Position numbers and translations under genes: made by a program
Notes under the pieces: model-generated
Seen by the model: the letters and a program-made list of their open reading frames with translations, nothing else
The model's database searches: none
What the model was told of the DNA's origin: nothing
Shown here: positions 1-5,757 of the stretch, piece after piece
Layout of the letters: every line of letters begins with the position of its first letter
How positions within the stretch are numbered: the first letter of the stretch is position 1
Assembly (NCBI GenBank): GCA_964482235.1
Contig: CAYZWU010000097.1
Coordinates: 1 to 8,664 of the forward strand
Length of the DNA: 8,664 bases
Source of the DNA: CAYZWU01 sp964482235
Lineage (GTDB): Bacteria; Planctomycetota; B15-G4; CAYZWU01
Direction of reading: 5' to 3'

Positions 1-1028
1 ACGTGGTCAGCTTCTGGTTTCCCGCGGCCCGGATTCCGCTTTTCCTCGGCGCCTGGCTGATCGGGGGACTCTTCATCTTTCTCATCGTGATCAACCGGTA
101 CGAGCCGCGTTTCTTCTGCCGCGTGCTCTGTCCCCTGGGTGCCCTGCTCGGCCTGCTCTCCCGCTTCTCCCTCCTCAGCATCAGGAAGGAGACGGCATCG
201 TGCAAGAGCTGCGGGCTCTGCCGGAAAGCGTGCCAGGGAGCCTGCGCACCGGAAAGCGGCGTCCCCTGGCAGTCGGCCGAGTGTCATCTCTGCTTCAACT
301 GCGCGGCGGACTGCCCCAGGGGATCGCTCGGGTTCGGTTTCCGGATCCAGGAGGAAGTGCGGGATCCCTCGGTCGACCTCTCGCGCCGCGGCCTGATCGC
401 CTCCTGCATCTCGGGAGCGCTGCTTTTTCCCCTGGCCCGCGTTTCCCTCGGATCTCCCGGCCAGCCGGATCCGCACCTGATCCGGCCGCCAGGCTCGTGC
501 GAGGAGAAGGAGTTCCTCAGGCGCTGCATCAAGTGCGGAGAATGCATGAAGGTCTGTCCCCAGAACGCCATCCATCCCGCCTCGTTCCAGGGCGGGATCG
601 AGGGGATCTGGACACCCGTTCTGATCCCGAGGCGCGGCTACTGCACCGATTCGTGCACCCTCTGCCATCAGGTATGTCCCACCGGCGCCATCCGCGCCTT
701 CACCATGAGCGACAAGAAAGCCAACAAGGTGAAGATCGGAACGGCCTTCGTGGACAGGAACCTCTGCCTTCCCTGGGCTCAGGGAAAGCCGTGCCTCGTC
801 TGCGAGGAGCACTGTCCCGTCGAGCCCGACAAGGCGATCTGGTTCGAGAAGAGGGATGTGGTGCAGGCGGACGGTTCGATGAAAGAGGTGCTGCTGCCCC
901 GGGTGGAGCTGGAGCGCTGCACCGGCTGCGGAATCTGCGAGAATGTCTGTCCCCTGAAGGCAAGGGCCGCCATCAGGATCACCAGCATGGGTGAGTCCCG
1001 GTCGCCCGAGAACCAGATCGTCCTCTAG
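1..1028 (+). CDS. NapH/NapG-like fused polyferredoxin, 5'-truncated
   Basis: This is a membrane-associated iron-sulfur electron-transfer protein; the frame is open to the left edge and residue 1 below is the GTG at base 3. A hydrophobic helix (about residues 12-30) is followed by the Cys39-x3-Cys43-Pro motif typical of NapH/FixG-type proteins. Two 4Fe-4S motifs come next (Cys67/70/73/77 and Cys94/97/100/104). An internal Ser-Arg-Arg-Gly-Leu-Ile stretch at 127-132 leads into a second hydrophobic segment, like the Tat signal of NapG. The C-terminal half then has four more cysteine clusters (175/178/181/185, 214/218/221/225, 255/264/267/271, 306/309/312/316), the NapG/MauM pattern. NapH normally has further N-terminal membrane helices, so the true start should lie outside the window. 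By family knowledge NapGH passes electrons from quinol to periplasmic acceptors. The acceptor here is unknown, and no nitrate reductase gene is visible. The stop lies 37 bases before the importer's binding-protein gene, suggesting co-transcription. The family call is firm; the physiological role is not. Confidence 0.88.
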   Translation, partial: VVSFWFPAARIPLFLGAWLIGGLFIFLIVINRYEPRFFCRVLCPLGALLGLLSRFSLLSIRKETASCKSCGLCRKACQGACAPESGVPWQSAECHLCFNCAADCPRGSLGFGFRIQEEVRDPSVDLSRRGLIASCISGALLFPLARVSLGSPGQPDPHLIRPPGSCEEKEFLRRCIKCGECMKVCPQNAIHPASFQGGIEGIWTPVLIPRRGYCTDSCTLCHQVCPTGAIRAFTMSDKKANKVKIGTAFVDRNLCLPWAQGKPCLVCEEHCPVEPDKAIWFEKRDVVQADGSMKEVLLPRVELERCTGCGICENVCPLKARAAIRITSMGESRSPENQIVL

Positions 1029-1065
1029 AGGGATCTCGCCGGCAAGGCGGATCAGGAAAAGTGTC

Positions 1066-1971
1066 ATGAACCAGGCAGGACGCAAAGTCAGGTCACCTGT
1101 TCACGGCCTGTTCCTTCTCCTCTTCCTGGTACAGGCGGCCTGCACGGAGCAGAATGCCTTCGAGCCGCCTGACATCCCTTCGGGCGATTACCGTCGCATC
1201 GTGTCGCTCACGCCAAGCGTGACGGAGATCCTCTTTGCCATCGGGGCAGGGGATCGTGTGAAGGGTGTGACGAAGTGGTGCGACTACCCCCCGGAAGCAG
1301 CCAGGCTGCCGCGGGTGGGAGATTTCGTTCTACCCGATCTCGAGACGCTCCTGGTCCTGGAGCCCGACCTGGTGATCCTGGCTCCCACGGGGCACCTGCT
1401 GCGGGCCAGCTACGACAGCCTTGTCGAGCTCGGTCTTCCCGTTCTGGTGGTCTGGAACAACACGATCGCCGAAACGCTGCAAGCCGTGCGGACGATCGGG
1501 TCGACGATCCGCCTGGACCGGGAGGGCGAATCCCTTGCCGCAGAGCTTGCAGACGGCCTCGAGAGGGAGAGAAGCCGGCTTTCCGGCGCCCGGCCGCAGA
1601 AGGTCCTCTGGCTGATGGGGCGAAATCCTCTGATCGCCGTGGGGGAGGAGACGTTCCAGCAGGAGCTCCTCGATGCCGCGGGTGCGGAAAACGCGGCAGC
1701 GGGGCTTGGCCGCTGGCCGTCCGTGACCCTCGAGTTCGTCTTGAAGGCCGATCCCGACGTGATCATCGATTCGTCGATGGACCGCTCCGGCGCCAAGGAT
1801 GACTCTTCGGCCGTGAGCTTCTGGGAATCGTTTCCGACGATGAAAGCGGTCCGAACGGGAAGGGTGGTCGGCCTCCGCCATGACTCCCTCTACCGGCCGG
1901 GACCGCGAATGGTGAAGGCGATGCGGATTCTGGGGCAGGTCCTGGCTCCTGATCTGTACGAGAACGAATGA
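1066..1971 (+). CDS. BtuF/FecB-type ABC importer substrate-binding protein
   Basis: A 301-residue extracytoplasmic binding protein for a metal chelate, probably cobalamin or an iron-siderophore. The N-terminus has basic residues, a hydrophobic stretch at 14-25 and Cys26, suggesting a lipoprotein signal, but position -3 is Gln rather than the usual Leu, so lipidation is uncertain. The mature part begins with the family hallmark RIVSLTPSVTEILFAIGAG (from residue 44), then KGVTKWCDYPPEA (66-78), which matches the BtuF segment containing SDYPPQA. The later LEPDLVI (98-104) and YRPGPR (276-281) also fit this helical-backbone receptor family. The ATG at 1066 is preferred over in-frame upstream codons because AGGA at 1054-1057 sits eight bases before it and the signal peptide follows directly; starting earlier would add an Arg-rich leader overlapping the previous gene. 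The permease and ATPase genes follow, completing an importer. Cobalamin versus siderophore versus haem cannot be separated by eye. Confidence 0.9.
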   Translation: MNQAGRKVRSPVHGLFLLLFLVQAACTEQNAFEPPDIPSGDYRRIVSLTPSVTEILFAIGAGDRVKGVTKWCDYPPEAARLPRVGDFVLPDLETLLVLEPDLVILAPTGHLLRASYDSLVELGLPVLVVWNNTIAETLQAVRTIGSTIRLDREGESLAAELADGLERERSRLSGARPQKVLWLMGRNPLIAVGEETFQQELLDAAGAENAAAGLGRWPSVTLEFVLKADPDVIIDSSMDRSGAKDDSSAVSFWESFPTMKAVRTGRVVGLRHDSLYRPGPRMVKAMRILGQVLAPDLYENE

Positions 1972-1977
1972 CCGACT

Positions 1978-1995
1978 GAAAGGCGGATGCCTTTC
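1978..1995 (+). promoter_or_regulatory. intercistronic 7-bp hairpin
   Basis: Six bases after the binding-protein stop codon, GAAAGGC (1978-1984) and GCCTTTC (1989-1995) are perfect reverse complements separated by the four-base loop GGAT. No T-tract follows, so it does not look like an intrinsic terminator. Inference: it may act as an mRNA-stabilising or attenuating element that sets the ratio of binding protein to permease, a common arrangement in importer operons. It could also be chance. Confidence 0.45.
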
Positions 1996-2030
1996 CGGAC
2001 GTGGCTGATACGGCACGGTGGACCGACTTG

Positions 2031-2036
2031 AAGGAG
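2031..2036 (+). promoter_or_regulatory. ribosome binding site deciding the permease start
   Basis: AAGGAG lies eight bases upstream of the in-frame TTG at 2045. The alternative GTG at 2018 has no comparable purine-rich motif before it, and this site would then fall inside the coding sequence. It therefore favours TTG as the start. Confidence 0.6.
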
Positions 2037-2044
2037 CCTGGGCC

Positions 2045-3088
2045 TTGGCCGATCCGAGAATCCTGACCCAGAAGCGCTGGACCGTCACGCTTCTCTGCTT
2101 CCTGATCCTGCTCGTCGGGGTGGCTCTCTTCTCCTTCTGCTTCACTCTGCCCTGGATCGATGTCCCTGAAGTCCTCTTCCGATCGGGCGGCGGGAGGAAC
2201 GACCGGACGATCCTGCTCGACATCCGGCTGCCCAGGATCCTGGCCGCTGCCTGCATCGGGGGAAGCCTCGGCGCCTGCGGCGTCGTGCTCCAGGCCCTGC
2301 TCCGCAATCCCCTCGCCTACCCGCACATCCTCGGCATCTCGGGCGGGGCGGCCGTTGGCGGCGTGCTGGCGCAGATCGCCGGCGTCACGACGGTGACGGC
2401 GGCCGGAATCGTGCTGCCCGGAGGCGTGGCCGTCGCCTTCACCATGGCTCTGATCACCGCCTTCCTCGTCTACAGGATCGCCCGGCTGCACGGGAGGATG
2501 GAGCCGGTGACGCTGATCCTCGTCGGCGTGATCTTCAACTCCTTCACCGGGGCCCTGATCCTGCTGCTTTTCTCCATCTCCGGCAGGGATCAGGGCCGCG
2601 AGATCATTTTCTGGCTGCTCGGGAACCTGGAGCGTGAGATCGTCAATCTTCCCCTTCTGCTCTGGGTCTGTGCGATCGCCATGGCCGGTAACCTCTATCT
2701 CATGCGCCTGACCCGCGCGCTCAACGCCTTCACTCTCGGGAGCGAAGTGGCCGGCACCCTGGGGATTCCGGTGGAGAAGGTCCGCTTCCAGGCCTTTCTC
2801 GGCACGTCGATCGTGGTGGGGGCTGCCGTCTCCTATTGCGGCATGATCGGATTCGTGGGCCTCATCGTGCCTCATCTTCTCCGCCTCGTTCTCGGGCCGG
2901 ACCATCGGCTGCTCTTCCCGGCAGCCTTTCTCGGCGGCGCGTCCTTTCTCGTGGTGGCGGACTACCTTTCGAGGATGATCGTGCCGGACTGCCAGATCCC
3001 GGTGGGGGTGATCACGGCCTTCTGCGGGGGGCCTTTCTTCCTCTTTCTCCTGAGGAAGCACCGGACGAGGACTCTCTATCATGAATGA
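2045..3088 (+). CDS. FecCD/BtuC-type ABC importer permease
   Basis: Polytopic inner-membrane subunit of a cobalamin/iron-chelate importer, 347 residues from the TTG start (356 from the GTG at 2018). It begins with a short polar stretch and then a hydrophobic helix (LLCFLILLVGVALFSFCF). The classic family core follows: RLPRILAAACIGGSLGACG, then LLRNPLAYPHILGISGGAA. The C-terminal family signature is also present, with IGFVGLIVPHLLRLVLGPDH followed by DYLSRMI and IPVGVITAFCGGPFF. Length and hydrophobic pattern fit the usual ten-helix fold. The GTG start at 2018 cannot be excluded but lacks a good ribosome binding site. The 3' end overlaps the ATPase gene by eight bases, implying translational coupling. 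The partners are the upstream binding protein and the downstream ATPase. Confidence 0.93.
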   Translation: MADPRILTQKRWTVTLLCFLILLVGVALFSFCFTLPWIDVPEVLFRSGGGRNDRTILLDIRLPRILAAACIGGSLGACGVVLQALLRNPLAYPHILGISGGAAVGGVLAQIAGVTTVTAAGIVLPGGVAVAFTMALITAFLVYRIARLHGRMEPVTLILVGVIFNSFTGALILLLFSISGRDQGREIIFWLLGNLEREIVNLPLLLWVCAIAMAGNLYLMRLTRALNAFTLGSEVAGTLGIPVEKVRFQAFLGTSIVVGAAVSYCGMIGFVGLIVPHLLRLVLGPDHRLLFPAAFLGGASFLVVADYLSRMIVPDCQIPVGVITAFCGGPFFLFLLRKHRTRTLYHE

Positions 3089-3941
3089 TGCCGCTGGAAG
3101 ATCGACCGTCGAGGCTTTGTCCGTGCGAGCGCTGTCCCGGGCCTTCGATTCGGGCCCCGACGTTCTCGACAAGGTGACCCTGTCCGTTTCCAGGGGGGAG
3201 ATCTTCGGGATCATCGGCCCGAACGGCTCGGGAAAGACGACTCTGCTCAAGATCATGGCCGGGATCCTGAAGCCGGACAGAGGCGATGTCTCGGTGCTCG
3301 GAAGGCCTCTCGGGGCGTTCGGTGCGAGGGAGCGCGGCCGCCTGATCGCCTACGTGCCCCAGGAATCGCCCATGACCTTCCCCTTCACCGTGGAGGAAGT
3401 GGTTCTGATGGGACGCTATTCCCACTCCGGGCGGCTGGGATTCGAAAGCTCCCGGGACAGGGAAGTGGCCAGGTGGGCTCTCGATATCACGGAAACGACC
3501 CGGTTCAGGCACAGGCCGATGGGCGATCTGTCGGGAGGGGAGCGCCAGAGGGTCGTCATTGCCCGAACCCTCGCCCAGGAGCCTTCCATCCTTCTTCTCG
3601 ACGAACCCACCTCGTTCCTCGACATCAGGCACCAGGTGCGCATTCACCACCTCCTCCTCCGCCTGAGGAAGGAGAAGGGGATCACGGTGATCTCGGTGCT
3701 TCACGACCTCACCATGGCATCCACCTATTTCGATCGGCTCAGCCTCCTGGCCGCCGGGAGGATAAGGGAGACCGGGCCGCCGTCGAAGGTGATCCGATAC
3801 CAGCTGATCAAGGAGTGTTACGGGACAGATGTTTATATTGATATCAACAGTGTGACCGGTCGCCCGTATATCATTCCACTTGCAGAGACCGAGAGCCGGA
3901 GCGAGGAATCGGATATCTCTTCCGAAGCCGATGGAGATTGA
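3081..3941 (+). CDS. BtuD/FecE-type ABC importer ATPase
   Basis: Cytoplasmic ATPase that powers the preceding permease, 286 residues. Visible motifs in order: Walker A GPNGSGKT (46-53), Q-loop Gln94 in YVPQ, ABC signature LSGGERQ (150-156), Walker B ILLLDEP (170-176), D-loop SFLD (178-181) and switch His208 (LHD). All catalytic residues are intact. The C-terminal segment YGTDVYIDINSVTGRPYIIP is typical of iron-chelate/cobalamin ATPases. It is followed by an acidic, Ser/Glu-rich tail of about 19 residues that is not part of the core fold. The ATG at 3081 overlaps the permease stop and has GAGGA at 3067-3071, nine bases upstream. The last 120 bases are richer in A/T than the rest of the gene. 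It is the last gene of the importer unit. Confidence 0.94.
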   Translation: MNDAAGRSTVEALSVRALSRAFDSGPDVLDKVTLSVSRGEIFGIIGPNGSGKTTLLKIMAGILKPDRGDVSVLGRPLGAFGARERGRLIAYVPQESPMTFPFTVEEVVLMGRYSHSGRLGFESSRDREVARWALDITETTRFRHRPMGDLSGGERQRVVIARTLAQEPSILLLDEPTSFLDIRHQVRIHHLLLRLRKEKGITVISVLHDLTMASTYFDRLSLLAAGRIRETGPPSKVIRYQLIKECYGTDVYIDINSVTGRPYIIPLAETESRSEESDISSEADGD

Positions 3942-3965
3942 TTTCCGTAATGCCGATAAAAGAGC

Positions 3966-3994
3966 TTTGCACGAAGAGTTGCGAAGGCTAAAAT
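3966..3994 (+). promoter_or_regulatory. candidate sigma-70-type promoter of the Gld-type cassette
   Basis: The 114-base spacer 3942-4055 is the only sizeable intergenic gap and is visibly AT-rich against GC-rich neighbours. TTTGCA (3966-3971) and TAAAAT (3989-3994) are separated by 17 bases; they match the consensus hexamers at 4/6 and 5/6 positions. An overlapping alternative is TTGCGA (3979-3984) with TTTTAT (4002-4007), also 17 bases apart. Either would give a 5' leader of about 40-55 bases before the ATG at 4056. The call assumes a housekeeping sigma factor with ordinary preferences; some FCB bacteria use different promoter motifs. Confidence 0.4.
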
Positions 3995-4055
3995 CCTTGT
4001 CTTTTATTAACGTCGGAAAGAAACGACACTAGCTTCCGAGCGTGGAGTACCCTGA

Positions 4056-5009
4056 ATGATCGAGGTCGAAAATCTCCACAAGAGCTTTGGCCAGAACAGG
4101 GCGGTAAACGATGTCTCCTTCCGGATCGAGGCGGGGGAAGTCGTTGGCTTTCTCGGCCCCAACGGTGCCGGGAAGACCACCACGATGCGATTGATCACGA
4201 CCTACCTGGTTCCTGACCGGGGTCGGGTCACCATCGGCGGAATCGACGTGCTGAAGGATCCTTTCAAGGTCCGCCAGCAGATCGGCTACCTCCCGGAATC
4301 GGCTCCGCTCTACGTGGATATGGAAGTGCTGGAATACCTGCGGTACGTGGCTTCCATCCGCGGGGTTCCAAAGGAGAGAAAGAAACGACGAATTCGCGAA
4401 CTCGTTGAAGCTTGCGGACTTCGGGATGTTCTGAGACGGCAGATCGGCTTTCTCTCGAAAGGCTACCGCCAGCGGGTCGGGTTGGCTCAGAGTATGATTC
4501 ACGACCCGAAGATCCTGATCATGGACGAACCCACCTCCGGTCTCGATCCGAACCAGATCGTGGAGGTCCGCGACCTGATCCGGGATATCGGCAAGGAAAA
4601 GACGGTCATCCTCTCCACGCACATCCTCCCCGAGGTCCAGACCACCTGCAACCGCGTGATCATCATCAACAAGGGACGGATGGTGGGCGATGGGAGCCTG
4701 GACGAGCTGTCGAAGCAGGTCAAGAGGGAGAAGGCCTACCGCGTGGCAGTGGACGGCGACGAGAAGGCGGCCGAATCCGTCTTTCTCGAGGCGGCCTTCG
4801 TGACTGACTGCCAGATGATCGCCGATACCGAAGGGAAGTCCGGCTTCATCCTGAAGTGCGTTGCCGAGGGGGACGAGATCGTGGACATGGGAGGCGAGAT
4901 CTTTCGCCTGGCCGTGGCAAAGGGCCTCGTTCTCACCGAGATCAAGCAAGAGACGGCTTCACTCGAGAACGTTTTCGCCAGTTTGACGCTGGGAGATGGT
5001 GAGCAATGA
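4056..5009 (+). CDS. GldA-type ABC-2 transporter ATP-binding protein
   Basis: Cytoplasmic ATPase of an ABC-2 type system, 317 residues. Motifs: Walker A GPNGAGKT (34-41), IGYLPE (77-82, with Glu where many ABC proteins have the Q-loop Gln, followed by SAPLY as in GldA relatives), signature LSKGYRQ (133-139), Walker B ILIMDEP (153-159), SGLD (161-164) and switch His189. After residue 225 comes an extra domain of about 90 residues typical of GldA/NatA-like ATPases, ending with ETASLENVFASLT, the usual end of this family. The start is ATG 4056 with GGAG at 4044-4047 eight bases upstream. The gene overlaps the permease by ATGA. In gliding Bacteroidetes GldA energises a complex with GldF and GldG; in other phyla the substrate is unknown. 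The family is firm and the function open. Confidence 0.92.
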   Translation: MIEVENLHKSFGQNRAVNDVSFRIEAGEVVGFLGPNGAGKTTTMRLITTYLVPDRGRVTIGGIDVLKDPFKVRQQIGYLPESAPLYVDMEVLEYLRYVASIRGVPKERKKRRIRELVEACGLRDVLRRQIGFLSKGYRQRVGLAQSMIHDPKILIMDEPTSGLDPNQIVEVRDLIRDIGKEKTVILSTHILPEVQTTCNRVIIINKGRMVGDGSLDELSKQVKREKAYRVAVDGDEKAAESVFLEAAFVTDCQMIADTEGKSGFILKCVAEGDEIVDMGGEIFRLAVAKGLVLTEIKQETASLENVFASLTLGDGEQ

Positions 5010-5728
5010 CCAATAGCCTGATCATCGCGTCCAAGGAGTTCCGGTACTACTTCCGATCTCCGATCGCATACGTGTTCATGATCTTCTTTCTCCTGATCAC
5101 GAGCTGGTTCTATCTATGGTGGGGCGATCCGCCCTTTTTCGATCGCGGTATCGTGGAGATGCGGTCGTTCTTCTCCCTTCTGCCATGGGTCTTCCTTCTC
5201 TTCATTCCCGCGGTGAGCATGCGCATGTGGTCAGAGGAAAAGAAGCTCGGTACGCTGGAGCTTTTGCTCACCATGCCCCTGAAGGAAGGCGAGATCGTGC
5301 TGGGGAAGTTCCTTGCCGGATTCGGTCTCATCCTCCTGACCTTCATCTTCACCCTTCCGATCCCGATCCTGCTCGGCATCGTGGGGGATCCCGACTTCGG
5401 ACCGATCTGGGGCGGCTACCTGGGAGCCCTTTTCCTGGGCGCCGCTTACCTCTCCATCGGCCTTTTTGCTTCGGGGCTCACGGAGAACCAGATCGTCGCC
5501 TTCATCATAGGGGTCATGGGGAGCCTCCTCCTGCTTCTTATCGGCGTGCTTCCCCTCCAGGGGATCCTGCCGTCCGCTCTCGAGGGGATCGTACTCTATC
5601 TTTCCCTTTACACGCATTTCGAGAGCATCCAGAGGGGGCTGATCGACACGAGGGATGTTTTCTACTACGTCTCCGTGATTGTTTTCTTCCTGTACCTGAA
5701 CACGCGGACCGTGAAGATCCGGCGTTGA
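5006..5728 (+). CDS. GldF-type ABC-2 permease
   Basis: Inner-membrane permease of 240 residues, the usual size for GldF-like subunits. By eye it has six hydrophobic helices, at about 20-38, 54-73, 102-125, 135-157, 162-182 and 218-232. The family-typical cytoplasmic loop between helices 2 and 3 is present: RMWSEEKKLGTLELLLTMPL (73-92), followed by EGEIVLGKF. The N-terminal KEFRYYFRSPIAYVF is also characteristic. The ATG at 5006 overlaps the ATPase stop as ATGA, and GGGAG at 4991-4995 serves as ribosome binding site, so the two subunits are probably translationally coupled. It pairs with the upstream ATPase and, by synteny, with the GldG-like protein that begins 29 bases later. No missing segment or frameshift is seen. 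Confidence 0.92.
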   Translation: MTNSLIIASKEFRYYFRSPIAYVFMIFFLLITSWFYLWWGDPPFFDRGIVEMRSFFSLLPWVFLLFIPAVSMRMWSEEKKLGTLELLLTMPLKEGEIVLGKFLAGFGLILLTFIFTLPIPILLGIVGDPDFGPIWGGYLGALFLGAAYLSIGLFASGLTENQIVAFIIGVMGSLLLLLIGVLPLQGILPSALEGIVLYLSLYTHFESIQRGLIDTRDVFYYVSVIVFFLYLNTRTVKIRR

Positions 5729-5757
5729 TGATCCGTTCATGAAAAAGAGAGGTTTCG

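Noticed and set aside
991..1065. Upstream ATG extension of the substrate-binding protein
   Set aside because: It would add 25 Arg/Ser-rich residues before a normal signal peptide and overlap the polyferredoxin gene; ATG 1066 has its own ribosome binding site.
1029..1065. Cobalamin riboswitch or Fur box before the importer genes
   Set aside because: The spacer is 37 bases, too short for a cobalamin riboswitch, and no Fur-like inverted repeat is visible. Any such element would lie upstream of the window.
1763..3256. Long open frame on the minus strand opposite the permease
   Set aside because: Its translation is full of Arg, Glu, Asp, Pro and Gly with no family motif, while the + strand encodes a well-conserved FecCD permease. 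It is a shadow frame of GC-rich coding DNA.
3984..4010. Possible terminator AAGG...CCTT followed by T-rich DNA
   Set aside because: The stem is only four base pairs with a seven-base loop and cannot be extended; the T-rich stretch is better explained as promoter sequence.
4017..4389. 11-base direct repeat AAAGAAACGAC at 4017-4027 and 4379-4389
   Set aside because: The second copy is inside the ATPase coding sequence, encoding a Lys/Arg-rich helix; two short purine-rich matches are expected by chance.
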